Below, piece by piece: positions 47,497 to 58,013 of a DNA stretch of 64,000 bases. The position numbers and the translations under genes were made by a program. Under the pieces are notes generated by a model. It did not search any database, was not told the origin of the DNA, and was given only the letters and a program-made list of their open reading frames with translations. The stretch is from Anaerolineae bacterium (lineage in GTDB: Bacteria; Chloroflexota; Anaerolineae; Aggregatilineales; J027). The stretch's first letter is position 1; each line of letters begins with the position of its first letter. The stretch spans positions 36,885 through 100,884 of the forward strand of contig JAIOHL010000333.1 of the NCBI GenBank assembly GCA_019913005.1, in the 5' to 3' direction.

Positions 47497-48609
47497 TTAT
47501 GACTCGATTATTTTCCGATAAACATCCAATGCGATTTCCGCCGTCCGACGCCACGAAAAAGTGGCCGCATGTCGCAGACCACTTTCGCGCAATCGGTCAT
47601 GGAGGGCGGAGTCCTCCAACAGCCGGGTGATCCCCTGCATGATACTTTCCGGCTCATCAGGATTGACATAGATACCATGTTCGCCGACCACTTCGGGCAA
47701 TGCGCCGCGTTCGGTCACGACGACAGGCGTCCCACAGGCCATCGCTTCAATCGCAGGCATTCCAAAGCCTTCGTAAAACGACGGCATCACCAACAAACGC
47801 GCCCCATTATACAAGGCGGGCAAAACCCCGAAAGGCACATCCTCAAACAGCCGCACATCCTCGGTTAGACCTAGTTCGGCAATTGGGGCCAATTCCTGAT
47901 CGGCAAACCAACCCCGCTGACCACCGATGACTAATGGCGGCACATCGGGACGGGCCGTTCGTAATTGGGCGTAGGCCCGCAGCAGACCGGGAATATTTTT
48001 GCGCGGCTCAATCGTGCTGACAAACAATAGATATTGAGTCGGTAAATGATAGGGGGCAAGGGTCGCTTGGATTTCAGATTCCGGCAAAATCCGAAAATTC
48101 GGATTGACGCCCAACAAATGCACGGTGATTTTTTCCGGCGGCACATCCAGCATGTCCACAATTTCGCGTTTGGTCGTCTCAGTCTGGGCAAAAATATGGT
48201 CAGCATGGCGAACGGCCCAACGGATTTGGTCACGATAATAACGCAGGCTTTCGGCGGTTTGGAATTGGGGATAATGCAAAAAGTGCAGGTCGTGAATCGT
48301 GATGATATGGCGGCGTGCCCCTCGACGCGGCGGGATGAAATCAGGACTGTGCAGCACATCCAATTGTTGCCGTGCCAGTTCTACCGACAGGGCAGTGCGT
48401 TCTAAGCGATGGTGGCAGGGTGTGAATAGATTCACCCGGCGAAAATTGGCAGCAGGCACATACCTTTCCGCGTCCCGAAAATTATGCAGGATGGCATAGT
48501 CGCTGGTCGTGTCCAGTTCCGCGAGGGCCAAAATTAATTGGCGTATATATTCTGAGATGCCGCCTTTCCGATAATAGAGCAGGCGGGCATCAATTCCGAT
48601 TTTGGGCAT
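47497..48609 (-). CDS. Glycosyltransferase family 4
   Basis: MPKIGIDARLLYYRKGGISEYIRQL...TIEPRKNIPGLLRAYAQL...VMPSFYEGFGMPAIEAMACGTPVVVTERGALPEVVG; internal ATG preferred over ORF-track start. Confidence 0.93.
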   Translation of the reverse strand: MPKIGIDARLLYYRKGGISEYIRQLILALAELDTTSDYAILHNFRDAERYVPAANFRRVNLFTPCHHRLERTALSVELARQQLDVLHSPDFIPPRRGARRHIITIHDLHFLHYPQFQTAESLRYYRDQIRWAVRHADHIFAQTETTKREIVDMLDVPPEKITVHLLGVNPNFRILPESEIQATLAPYHLPTQYLLFVSTIEPRKNIPGLLRAYAQLRTARPDVPPLVIGGQRGWFADQELAPIAELGLTEDVRLFEDVPFGVLPALYNGARLLVMPSFYEGFGMPAIEAMACGTPVVVTERGALPEVVGEHGIYVNPDEPESIMQGITRLLEDSALHDRLRESGLRHAATFSWRRTAEIALDVYRKIIES

Positions 48610-48673
48610 GTTTATCAAATCGCAAGAAATCAGGATTAAAGTATGGGCATTATAATAATGGGCATAGCGCCGC

Positions 48674-49093
48674 TTGTCATCCACTGAGAGGTCAATTTTG
48701 GGAAAACTGGTTCGGGTCTGCCATGTTGAAGCACTGGAACACGACCAACCGCGCTGCTATCGAGTCGAAAACACCGATATTTTTATCGTGCGACATTGGG
48801 CCAACATCCATGCGCTGGAAAATCGCTGCGGTCACGCCGGAGCGCCTTTGCATCGCGGCGAATACACCGATGGCTTAATTGTCTGTGCCCTGCATGGGGC
48901 GGCCTATCGGGTGGAGTCGGGCGAGGTCGAATGGGGGGCGATTTTGCCGCCGCCGATGTCCGAATATAGCAAAAGCGACAATCCGCGCATCCGGTTATTT
49001 GGTGAATTAATGGACGCAATTGAAACCTTGCCGATCAAAAGTTTTCCTGTGACTGTGCAAGAGGATGAGGTCTATATTACACTTGAGAGCTAA
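48674..49093 (+). CDS. Rieske [2Fe-2S] domain protein
   Basis: NRCGHAGAPLHRGEYTDGLIVCALHGAAYRVESGEV (CxH...CxxH); start TTG 48674 or 48698 uncertain. Confidence 0.85.
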   Translation: MSSTERSILGKLVRVCHVEALEHDQPRCYRVENTDIFIVRHWANIHALENRCGHAGAPLHRGEYTDGLIVCALHGAAYRVESGEVEWGAILPPPMSEYSKSDNPRIRLFGELMDAIETLPIKSFPVTVQEDEVYITLES

Positions 49094-49129
49094 TACATTT
49101 TCCCTTTCCTCAATCTCCATAGGGAGGAG

Positions 49130-50104
49130 ATGCTTATGTTTGTAGACCTACCACTTGAAGAACTTCAGCAATATTATCCATCACGTCACGAGTCACCGGA
49201 TTTTGATAGTTTTTGGGCCGATACCCTTGCCGAAAGCCGAAAATTTCCCATTAATGCCAGCTTCGCGCCGGTTGAAGCGGGCTATAAAACGGTGGATGTC
49301 TTTGATGTAACGTATAACGGGTATGGCGGACAGCCGATTAAGGGGTGGTTCATTTTGCCTTGCCAACGCACCGAACCGCTGCCCTGTGTGGTCGAATTTA
49401 TCGGGTATGGGGGTGGGCGCGGCCTGCCGATTGATTGGCTGCTGTGGGCCAGCGTGGGCTATGCCCATTTTGTTATGGATACACGCGGGCAAGGCACAAC
49501 ATGGCGTCAGGGTGACACCCCCGACCCCGAACCGGATGGCAGCAATCCGCATTTCCCCGGTTTTATGACACGCGGCATCCTAAATCCCAAAACTTACTAC
49601 TATCGCCGGGTGTTCACCGATGCTGTACGTGCGGTGGAAGCGGCCCGTACTCATCCCGCCGTTGATAAAGAGCATGTTGCCGTCACGGGTGGCAGTCAGG
49701 GTGGAGGTATCGCGCTGGCGGTAGCAGGCTTGGAGCCGACCATTGAAGCCACCATGCCCGACGTGCCATTCCTATGCCATTATCGCAAAGCCACCGAAAT
49801 CACCGACACCCATCCTTACGCCGAAATCGCCCGTTTCTGCAAGACCCACCGCGAAAAAATTGAGACGGTTTTTACCACCCTAAACTATTTTGATGGAGTC
49901 AATTTAGCGCCGCGTGCCCATGCCAAGGCCCTATTCTCGGTGGCTCTCATGGATGACATTTGCCCCCCACGCACCGTCTTTGCCGCCTATAATCATTATG
50001 CTGGCCCCAAAGATATCCGTGTTTGGCACTATAACAATCATGAGGGTGGGGAATCCTTCCAGACAATCGAAAAAATGAAGTTCCTTGCCAATCTGTGGGG
50101 CTAA
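49130..50104 (+). CDS. Acetylxylan esterase/cephalosporin-C deacetylase (CE7-like)
   Basis: [61 protein letters not shown]. Confidence 0.9.
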   Translation: MLMFVDLPLEELQQYYPSRHESPDFDSFWADTLAESRKFPINASFAPVEAGYKTVDVFDVTYNGYGGQPIKGWFILPCQRTEPLPCVVEFIGYGGGRGLPIDWLLWASVGYAHFVMDTRGQGTTWRQGDTPDPEPDGSNPHFPGFMTRGILNPKTYYYRRVFTDAVRAVEAARTHPAVDKEHVAVTGGSQGGGIALAVAGLEPTIEATMPDVPFLCHYRKATEITDTHPYAEIARFCKTHREKIETVFTTLNYFDGVNLAPRAHAKALFSVALMDDICPPRTVFAAYNHYAGPKDIRVWHYNNHEGGESFQTIEKMKFLANLWG

Positions 50105-50138
50105 CGCAGAGTAAAAACACAGTGTCTGTTGCAAGCGG

Positions 50139-50147
50139 TGGTATAAT
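50139..50147 (+). promoter_or_regulatory. Extended -10 promoter element (TGGTATAAT)
   Basis: Perfect TATAAT with TGn extension, about 70 nt upstream of the coiled-coil gene; weak -35. Confidence 0.5.
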
Positions 50148-50217
50148 ACCCGTTCAAATTTTTGCGTTTTACGCCAGTCCTGATGGAAAGCAAAATTTAG
50201 TTGTAGAGGCGTGATGT

Positions 50218-51462
50218 ATGGATATTCAACAAGCAATGCGTATGATCGAGTGGCTGGACGAAGAACGCCGCCGCGACAAAAACATCATTGCCAAGCTGGA
50301 AGAACGCTTGGTCTTACAACAGGAAACCATCGAACAACTCACCCGTCAGATGAACGGGCTAGAAAATGATTTGGTCACCAGCCGCACCCAATTTATTCCG
50401 GCGGAACGCGACGCCGAAATGATGGAACAACTGCGGCTGGAAATGCGCCAAATGATTGAGGGTGTCGAGGCTAAACGCCTTGCCGCCGAACGGGAAACCG
50501 AGCGTCGCAATGAATTTGCTCGTGAAATGACCTCCCGCCCCATCCGCGAACTCAATGAACGGCTGGATCGCATCGAACATCAACAAGACGATATGGGGGC
50601 CGCCCGTGCCGAACGGGATCGTATGGCCGCCAGTCTTTCTGCGGTGCAGCAGCGCCTTGAAGATATGGCTAAGAAAATTGAAGAGCCGGAACGCCGCATC
50701 GCCTTTTTGGAGGAACAGCGCCGTCAGGACAACCGCCGCATTTCTGATATTCAAGCGGGCTTGCCAGAAATGCAGAAATTGATTGATGGCGTCAAACTCA
50801 AAATTGAACGGGTGGAAAATCTAGCCCTGACCGCCGAAAAGCGCATTACCGAAAGCCAAGCCGGTGAACGGATGCGCCGCGAAGAAATGCAGAACTTCCT
50901 CGACCAGCAAAATCTCATTTCCCAGCAGCGCGACCAACAAATCAAAGACCTGACGCGCAACATCGGGGCTTATGACGAAGACATCCGCCGCAACTTGGAA
51001 CGCTTTGAATCATGGGCCGAAACCTATCGGCAGATGAAGAAGATTGTCGAAGATTTTGAGCGTATCGGGGAGCGTCTGGAACGACGTATCAATGAAGTCT
51101 CAGAAATGCAGCGTCTTTCGGAGGAGCGCTTCCGTGAGGAATGGAATGACTGGGTGAAAGACGACCAGCGCCGTTGGAAGCAGTTCACCTTGACCAATGA
51201 CGAGGCTTGGCGCAAACACGAAAAAGATATGGCGGATTATCGCAAGACCATTGAAGATACACGGGGCGATCTGACGCCGCTGCAAAGCTCAATTGATCGG
51301 CTGTGGCGTTTGGAACAGGCCCGTGCGCGGATGTATATCGAAGGTTACAAGTCCCTCATGATGGAATATAACGTTACAGGTGTCACTGGTAGTGCCAACT
51401 TCTCGACCTCAACCGGAACGATGCCTGTTGTATCCTTACCTACTAATGGGGATAATGGATAG
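50218..51462 (+). CDS. Long coiled-coil protein
   Basis: 414 aa, charged heptad-rich sequence throughout, no TM or enzymatic motif. Confidence 0.8.
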   Translation: MDIQQAMRMIEWLDEERRRDKNIIAKLEERLVLQQETIEQLTRQMNGLENDLVTSRTQFIPAERDAEMMEQLRLEMRQMIEGVEAKRLAAERETERRNEFAREMTSRPIRELNERLDRIEHQQDDMGAARAERDRMAASLSAVQQRLEDMAKKIEEPERRIAFLEEQRRQDNRRISDIQAGLPEMQKLIDGVKLKIERVENLALTAEKRITESQAGERMRREEMQNFLDQQNLISQQRDQQIKDLTRNIGAYDEDIRRNLERFESWAETYRQMKKIVEDFERIGERLERRINEVSEMQRLSEERFREEWNDWVKDDQRRWKQFTLTNDEAWRKHEKDMADYRKTIEDTRGDLTPLQSSIDRLWRLEQARARMYIEGYKSLMMEYNVTGVTGSANFSTSTGTMPVVSLPTNGDNG

Positions 51463-51478
51463 GGTCAATTAACAGCGT

Positions 51479-54043
51479 ATGGATAATGATGAAATCCATC
51501 AGTTAGAACAGGCCATCGCCACCCTAGAAACACAGCGGGATGCGCTTGGGGATAGCGTCGTTGAGACGATGTTGGTCCCTGCCCGTGAAAAGCTCGCCAT
51601 CCTAAAACGACAATCCGAAAGTGATCAGCAACGCAAGCTGGTCACTTTTCTGTTTACCGATGTGGTGTCCTCCTCCAAAACTTTTGGACACCTTGACCCT
51701 GAAGATACTCTTGAAATCCTCAGCACCGCCTTAGCTCGTTTTGGTAAGGTAGTGAAACAACATCAAGGCTATGTGGCCCGTCTGATGGGAGATGGCATGT
51801 TAGCCTTTTTTGGCGCACCCATCGCCCACGAAGATGACGCGGTTCAGGCCGTTCGCAGCGCCCTCGCTATTATCCAAGCCGCCCGCCAATATGCCCAAGA
51901 GGTTGCCGCACGCTGGGGTATTGATAGTTTTAATGTACGGGTTGGCCTCAATACAGGCTTGGTGGCCGTGGGGGAAGTCGGCGGCGAGGCAGGTTCGGAA
52001 TATACCGCGATGGGGGATGCCATCAACATGGCCGCCCGCATGGAAAGCAATGCCCCGGCGGGGGGGGTATTGATTTCCCATGAAACCTACCTGCACGTGC
52101 GTGGATTTTTCGAGGTACAGGCCCTTGAACCCATGATGGTTAAAGGCGCGTTGGCTCCCATTCAAGTGTATGTCGTGTTGCGTGAAATCGCCCGTAGCTT
52201 TGAAACAGGCCAGCGTGGAATCGAGGGGATTCAGACCCGCATGATTGGGCGGGATGTTGAAATACTGCATCTGCAAAAAGCCTATCAATTGGCAATTGAA
52301 GATGGCGAAGCCCAGATAATTACGATTCGCGGTGATGCCGGAGTAGGCAAATCGCGTCTACTGCGTGAGTTTGGTGGCTGGACTACCCAACAGACCAATT
52401 CCGTGCTCCGCATCAAAGGTCGTGCTTTCCCCAGCAGCGAAAAGCAACCGTATGCCCTAATCCGCGACCTTCTTCAGTTCTATTTCAGTATTCGAGATAC
52501 CGACAGCGCCGAACAAGCCCGTGAAAAAATGGAGGCGGGGATTGGAAGTTTTTGGCCCTCAGATGAAATCACCGATGTGACGCAGGGCATCGGTCAGATG
52601 GTCGGCTTTGCATTTGCCAACCTCAAAGAGACTCCCCAGCAAAAATCAAAAGATGTCCCGAATTATTTGACCCAACTTTTTGAGCGCATTTCGTCCCAAC
52701 AACCTACCGTCATTTTTCTGGAGGATGTGCATTGGGCCGACGACATTTCATTGGATTTTGTGAGCCAGTTCGCCTATACCCATTTACAATTGCCCCTGCT
52801 GATTTTATGTCTCGCCCGCCCAATCCTCTATGAAAAACGCCCCTATTGGGGGGAAGGCCAAGAATGTCATCTATTGATTGATTTGCGGCCTCTTTCGACG
52901 CGGGACAGTCGCCAACTGGTGACAGAAATTTTGCATAAGGTCGAATCGCTACCGGATACTCTGCGTGACCTGATTGTGAGCAACGCTGAGGGCAATCCGT
53001 TTTATCTGGAAGAATTGATTCAAGTCATGATTGCCGATGGGATTATTCTTCCTGATGCCGAGCATTGGTCAGTCGCGTTAGATAAATTAGCCAAGATGCG
53101 TGTTCCACCGACCTTAACAGGGGTTTTACAGGCCCGCTTGGATGCGCTAACCGCCGAAGAACGCGCTCTGATTCAACAGGCATCCGTGATTGGTACCACT
53201 TTTTGGGATGGCGCACTGCAAACGCTACGGGTAACAGGCCAGACCATTGAAAGCGCTGTGTCCATCACTGATCTCACGGGGGCACTCGCTTCATTACGAC
53301 AGCATGGAATGATCTATAGCCGCGAAAAATCATCGTTTGCTGAGACACAGGAATATGTTTTTAAACATGCCATTTTGCGCGATGTCACCTATGAAAGCGT
53401 GCTGAAAAAGACGCGGCGTTCTTACCATCATCAAATTGCGGAGTGGCTAATTAATGCCTGTGGAAATCGGGTCGCCGAATATGCCTTGCTGGTTGCTGAA
53501 CACTATCGGTTGGCAGGTGAAATCATCTCTGCCATCAACTATTTATTCGAGGCAGGCGAACACGCCCGAAAAACAGTATGGTTAAAGCCAAACGAGGTAA
53601 TCAGATTTTATCAACAGGCGCTGGATTTAACCACCACCCAAAAAGTTGAACTCGCCCTACATTTACCGGAAGCAGAAATTAAGCGACTGCAATTAGAAAT
53701 CATCCGACCACTCGCAGGTCTCTATTTGATTTCACAAAAATACGATTCTGCGGATGAGATTCTTCAGCTAGAATTGGGGCTGGCCGAGGAGTTAGAAAAT
53801 TATTTGGTGATGTCCGAAGCCTATAGCGGCCTTGCGGTGATCGCACAGGAACATCATGACAAGGCCACAGCCGAACATTATCATACGCTTTGGCTCAAAA
53901 CGCTTGGCAAGTTACGCCAAAAACCATCCCAACCTGAAAAAGCTGCTACATCATCCTATGGGCACACCCTCACCAACGAAGCGATCCGCAATTTAAAGCA
54001 ACAGTTTGAACACCAACCGATGCAAAGCGAATCGCAGCACTAA
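51479..54043 (+). CDS. Class III adenylate/guanylate cyclase domain fused to AAA-type ATPase regulatory module
   Basis: VTFLFTDVVSSSKTF...RLMGDGMLAFFGAPIAHEDDAVQAVRSAL...VRVGLNTGLV...AMGDAINMAARME; P-loop RGDAGVGKSRLLREFG. Confidence 0.93.
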   Translation: MDNDEIHQLEQAIATLETQRDALGDSVVETMLVPAREKLAILKRQSESDQQRKLVTFLFTDVVSSSKTFGHLDPEDTLEILSTALARFGKVVKQHQGYVARLMGDGMLAFFGAPIAHEDDAVQAVRSALAIIQAARQYAQEVAARWGIDSFNVRVGLNTGLVAVGEVGGEAGSEYTAMGDAINMAARMESNAPAGGVLISHETYLHVRGFFEVQALEPMMVKGALAPIQVYVVLREIARSFETGQRGIEGIQTRMIGRDVEILHLQKAYQLAIEDGEAQIITIRGDAGVGKSRLLREFGGWTTQQTNSVLRIKGRAFPSSEKQPYALIRDLLQFYFSIRDTDSAEQAREKMEAGIGSFWPSDEITDVTQGIGQMVGFAFANLKETPQQKSKDVPNYLTQLFERISSQQPTVIFLEDVHWADDISLDFVSQFAYTHLQLPLLILCLARPILYEKRPYWGEGQECHLLIDLRPLSTRDSRQLVTEILHKVESLPDTLRDLIVSNAEGNPFYLEELIQVMIADGIILPDAEHWSVALDKLAKMRVPPTLTGVLQARLDALTAEERALIQQASVIGTTFWDGALQTLRVTGQTIESAVSITDLTGALASLRQHGMIYSREKSSFAETQEYVFKHAILRDVTYESVLKKTRRSYHHQIAEWLINACGNRVAEYALLVAEHYRLAGEIISAINYLFEAGEHARKTVWLKPNEVIRFYQQALDLTTTQKVELALHLPEAEIKRLQLEIIRPLAGLYLISQKYDSADEILQLELGLAEELENYLVMSEAYSGLAVIAQEHHDKATAEHYHTLWLKTLGKLRQKPSQPEKAATSSYGHTLTNEAIRNLKQQFEHQPMQSESQH

Positions 54044-54456
54044 CGCTCATTCATCAGGCGGTCATACGCCCCTTGCCATGTATCAGCATCGCGGGTGAAT
54101 TTGTTCACTTTGATTTCGCCAAAATGCTGAAATAAACTGACCATGAGTGAGGGGAAGGCTTCCCAATTATTCCGACGAACAAGGTCTTCCACTTGATCGG
54201 CCATCTTGCCCGTCCATGTCCACCGCTGGCGAAATTCTTCGGCCTTCATCCAATAATTGCGCTTTTCCCATGCCTCCGATGACTGCTCAATGGTATCGTT
54301 CACTTCACGTAGCGAAAACACAATCTGGGCAATCATATCTTTGGTTTCGGCATCAAATTCTTTTTTCTTGCTCAGATGGCGCAAAATCTCCGCACACGTT
54401 CGCATATGTTGATTACGGATTTTGGCAGGGCCATCAGTGTTAATAACGCGACTCAT
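54040..54456 (-). CDS. Hypothetical protein
   Basis: 138 aa ORF tail-to-tail with cyclase gene (4-nt overlap of 3' ends); no recognised domain. Confidence 0.6.
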   Translation of the reverse strand: MSRVINTDGPAKIRNQHMRTCAEILRHLSKKKEFDAETKDMIAQIVFSLREVNDTIEQSSEAWEKRNYWMKAEEFRQRWTWTGKMADQVEDLVRRNNWEAFPSLMVSLFQHFGEIKVNKFTRDADTWQGAYDRLMNER

Positions 54457-54474
54457 TATGAGTTCCTTTCTGGA

Positions 54475-54990
54475 CTACTCTTCATCGGGGTTCCAAGGGG
54501 GTAATGGTACTTGGGTATAAAAAGCGCGGGCCGGAGCACGATTGATATAAAAAATGAAATAAACAAAGGCGATAATTTGAATCGGGATTTTGCATTGAAA
54601 AATATCATTAAAAGTTTGGGTGGCCCCATCCATTAAACAGCCCGTGCAGTCACCAAAAGCGCGTACCCAAGCCGCGACCATAATCAACAGAAAACTGGCA
54701 ATGACCGAGGCTTGTACAAGATATTGCGAACTACGGGGTTTGCCGATCCATGCCATAATCGCGGTAATCAAGACAATGCTGCCTGCAATGCCTCCGGCCC
54801 AACGCCAAAAATCCAGCGCAAGACCACCGCTGATAATGCCATTGGCATCTACATTCAACCGATGGGCAATATACAACCATATAATCGGCTCAATCCCAAA
54901 CAGCGGGATGATACTCAACAGACCGATGGTTAATCCGAGGGGACGGTAGACCCGTTCTTTTTTTTCGGTAGCTGGTATTTCGGTAGTCAA
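54475..54990 (-). CDS. Hypothetical membrane protein
   Basis: 171 aa, four or five hydrophobic segments; 4-nt overlap with murA. Confidence 0.65.
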   Translation of the reverse strand: MTTEIPATEKKERVYRPLGLTIGLLSIIPLFGIEPIIWLYIAHRLNVDANGIISGGLALDFWRWAGGIAGSIVLITAIMAWIGKPRSSQYLVQASVIASFLLIMVAAWVRAFGDCTGCLMDGATQTFNDIFQCKIPIQIIAFVYFIFYINRAPARAFYTQVPLPPWNPDEE

Positions 54991-56294
54991 GATACCGCTG
55001 CTCCAATCGGTACGCGCTGAATATGAGCGCCCAATGTCCCTAATTTTTCTTCCAGTTGCGAATAGCCGCGATCAATCTGCACGATATTGCGGATGACTGT
55101 CGTGCCCCGCGCACACAGCGCCGCCAGAACCATCGCCATACCCGCACGAATATCAGGGCTGCTGATGGTTTGGTCGCCGCGTAAAGCCGTTGGCCCTTGC
55201 ACCAAGACACGATGCGGATCACACAAAATAATCCGCGCCCCCATATTGACCAAACGATCTGTGAAAAAGAGGCGGCCTTCAAACATCCATTCGTGGAACA
55301 GCACCGCCCCGGCACACTGGGTCGCCACCAAAATAGCAATACTCATCAAATCGGTGGGGAAACCGGGCCAAATTTGCGGTTTGACTTCGGGGATATTGCC
55401 GCCAAAATCACGCTGAATGTTTAGGTGTTGGTCACGTGGGACAAAAATATCATTGCCGCGCACTTCCCATGTCACGCCTAATTTGCCGAAGATAAGAGCG
55501 ATCATGTCCAAATATTGCGGGTCTGCATCGGTAATCAGTAATTCGCCACCAGTCACGACAGCCGCACCAATTAGACTGCCAACTTCAATATAATCGGCCC
55601 CAACGCGGAATTCACCGCCGTCCAACCTCTCAACGCCCTCAATGGTGATTTGGTTCGTACCAATCCCATCAATTTTTGCGCCAAGCTGGTTCAAAAATAG
55701 GCATAACTGCTGGACATGTGGCTCGGAGGCGGCATTGCGTAAGACGGTTGTCCCTTTGGCATAACACGCCGCCAAAACTGCGTTTTCCGTCGCCGTGACA
55801 CTCGCCTCATCCAGCAAAATAGTCGCACCATGCAGTCCATCAGCATTCATTTTGAACGAGCCGTCAAACTCGATATGTGCGCCGAGTTTTTCAAGCGCCG
55901 TGAGGTGGGCATCCAACCGCCGCCGCCCAATCACGTCCCCACCGGGGGCGGCAATATCTAACTGGCCTGTTCGTCCCAGCATGGCTCCGGCTAAGAGGGT
56001 GCTAGGTCGGATTTTTTTGGCGAGTTCAGGATCCGCCTTATGTGTTTTAATTTCTTTGGCATGGACGCGCACAGTGCTGGAATCTAACCATTCGACCTCT
56101 GCCCCCACGCTTTGCAGGAGTTGGCCCATAATCCGCACATCGCCGATATTAGGCATATTCCGCAAGATAACCGGCTGATCGGTCAATAAGCAAGCAGACA
56201 GCAAGGGCAAGGCTGCGTTTTTATTCCCGCTGGCTTTGATCTGGCCTTGTAGCGGAAAGCCACCTTCAATTAGAAATTGCTCAGGGATTGTCAA
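54987..56294 (-). CDS. murA: UDP-N-acetylglucosamine 1-carboxyvinyltransferase (MurA)
   Basis: FLIEGGFPLQGQIKASGNKNAALPLLSACLL...; DIAAPGGDVIGRRRLDAHLTALEKLGA; PEVKPQIWPGFPTDLMSI. Confidence 0.95.
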   Translation of the reverse strand: MTIPEQFLIEGGFPLQGQIKASGNKNAALPLLSACLLTDQPVILRNMPNIGDVRIMGQLLQSVGAEVEWLDSSTVRVHAKEIKTHKADPELAKKIRPSTLLAGAMLGRTGQLDIAAPGGDVIGRRRLDAHLTALEKLGAHIEFDGSFKMNADGLHGATILLDEASVTATENAVLAACYAKGTTVLRNAASEPHVQQLCLFLNQLGAKIDGIGTNQITIEGVERLDGGEFRVGADYIEVGSLIGAAVVTGGELLITDADPQYLDMIALIFGKLGVTWEVRGNDIFVPRDQHLNIQRDFGGNIPEVKPQIWPGFPTDLMSIAILVATQCAGAVLFHEWMFEGRLFFTDRLVNMGARIILCDPHRVLVQGPTALRGDQTISSPDIRAGMAMVLAALCARGTTVIRNIVQIDRGYSQLEEKLGTLGAHIQRVPIGAAVS

Positions 56295-56310
56295 AGTACA
56301 TTCCTTTGGT

Positions 56311-57249
56311 TCAACCAGTACGCAAAATCACCGGGTCGCCAACATGCACCCCTAGTTTTTCGGCGGCGCTTCCTTGATTCACGGCTAATTCAAGCTGACC
56401 CGCACTGTTAATGAGCGGCAGGATGCTCCCTTTTTGCGTCCCCATATAACTTAACCCCAGCGGTGCAAAGGACTGACCAGCAATTTCAACGGCAGTGGCC
56501 TCGGCGAAAAATGGTGCAACCGTTACACGTTCCGAAAAGGCCGTGCCGCTAAATTGGGGATGGAGTTGCAGCATATCATCTGACCCCCACACCAACCGCC
56601 CGATGCTCGTGACGACATTGCCAAAATGGTCAATATACAGCACTTCGCCGCGTACATGGTCTTCTTCAATTTGCATTAGGGGTAGGGGTAGTTTTTCAAA
56701 GGATTTGTTCAAAGTAGGGCCAATCTGATCGAGAGATACCCCATTTGCCAAGTGCGCCGCGACTGGGCTGAAAATATCCCGACCATGAAAAGTGGTGCTA
56801 ATCCCTTGTAAATGATATTGGCGATTTTGCAGGGCCACTACTTGTTGTATCTCCACTTGACCGAAGACATAGCTAAATAGGCCGTTGTCCGGGCCAATAA
56901 AGATGCCCTGATTTGTTTGTACGGCGATAGGCTTGCGGGATGTACCCACACCGGGGTCAACCACCCCTACAAAAATCGTACCCGGTGGCATATAACGATA
57001 CACGGTCATCAGGACATACGCCCCCTGTCGAATATCTTGAGGGGCGATATGATGCGAAATATCAATAATTTGCGCGGTGGGGCAAATGGAGAGAATCACC
57101 CCTTTCATCACACCGACATAGCCATCTTGTAGGCCAAAATCGGTTAGGAGGGCAATTACTGGAACAGTACGGGGCAGCACTTGATCGGTCATAACTGGAA
57201 TTGTAGCCGTCCCGCCTTTTGAGGGCAACACGGGACTATTTTGCTCCAT
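56311..57249 (-). CDS. SAM hydrolase/SAM-dependent halogenase-fold protein (DUF62 family)
   Basis: IALLTDFGLQDGYVGVMKGVILSICPTAQIIDISHHIAPQDIRQGAYVL...GTIFVGVVDPGVGTSRKPIAV...IGPDNGLFSYV. Confidence 0.92.
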   Translation of the reverse strand: MEQNSPVLPSKGGTATIPVMTDQVLPRTVPVIALLTDFGLQDGYVGVMKGVILSICPTAQIIDISHHIAPQDIRQGAYVLMTVYRYMPPGTIFVGVVDPGVGTSRKPIAVQTNQGIFIGPDNGLFSYVFGQVEIQQVVALQNRQYHLQGISTTFHGRDIFSPVAAHLANGVSLDQIGPTLNKSFEKLPLPLMQIEEDHVRGEVLYIDHFGNVVTSIGRLVWGSDDMLQLHPQFSGTAFSERVTVAPFFAEATAVEIAGQSFAPLGLSYMGTQKGSILPLINSAGQLELAVNQGSAAEKLGVHVGDPVILRTG

Positions 57250-58013
57250 TATCGAGTTGCCTCTCGCCACAACCGTCGCAACTGCCAATATTTATCAAAT
57301 TCGTTCCACGCCATCAACAAACTCAAGCGTAATCCATGCAGGCCGTCACGATAGCCCTTGAGCGTTAAATAGCGCCAGCGAAATTGGCGAAGCGGCTGCA
57401 AGATAAAATTGTGAAATCTGACCCGCTGCCCTTCGGATTTCATAATTTCGGCATCGTACCGAGCATAAAGACGTTGTTTTTCGATAAATTGGCCCATATC
57501 TCGATAATTGTAATGGATTAAGGGATTCTCAAGATGACCGGGTTCGCCCGTTTTGAGGATAGGGACTTCATGCACGCGACGTTCGGGGTCATAGGTAGCC
57601 TGATCGCGTTTTAATAAGCGCATCTGGTAATCGGGATACCAACCCGTGAAGCGGGTCAGCTTGCCAAAAATATAATTGTGGCGCGGAATCCAATAGCCCA
57701 TATGCTGGGGATTGGCAATGATCCGGCGCACTTCCGCTTCGACTTCGGGCGTAGCACGTTCATCGGCATCTACAAACAAGACCCATTCAGCATCCACCGC
57801 TGCAAGGGCCGCGCTGCGCTGTTTGGAGTAATTTTCAAAAGGGTGGCTAATGACCTCTGCTCCGGCTGCTTGAGCAAGTTCGATGGTGTTATCGGTACTG
57901 CTACCGGATTCAAACACCACCACATGGTCTGTCCATTTGAGAGATTCAATACACGCCTGAATATGCCGCGCTTCGTTACGCGCCAAAATCACCCCCGCCA
58001 ATTGCACGGTCAT
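57249..58013 (-). CDS. Glycosyltransferase family 2 (LPS core/WaaE-like)
   Basis: LAGVILARNEARHIQACIESLKWTDHVVVFESGSSTDNTIELAQAAGAEV...WVLFVDADERATPEV. Confidence 0.92.
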   Translation of the reverse strand: MTVQLAGVILARNEARHIQACIESLKWTDHVVVFESGSSTDNTIELAQAAGAEVISHPFENYSKQRSAALAAVDAEWVLFVDADERATPEVEAEVRRIIANPQHMGYWIPRHNYIFGKLTRFTGWYPDYQMRLLKRDQATYDPERRVHEVPILKTGEPGHLENPLIHYNYRDMGQFIEKQRLYARYDAEIMKSEGQRVRFHNFILQPLRQFRWRYLTLKGYRDGLHGLRLSLLMAWNEFDKYWQLRRLWREATR

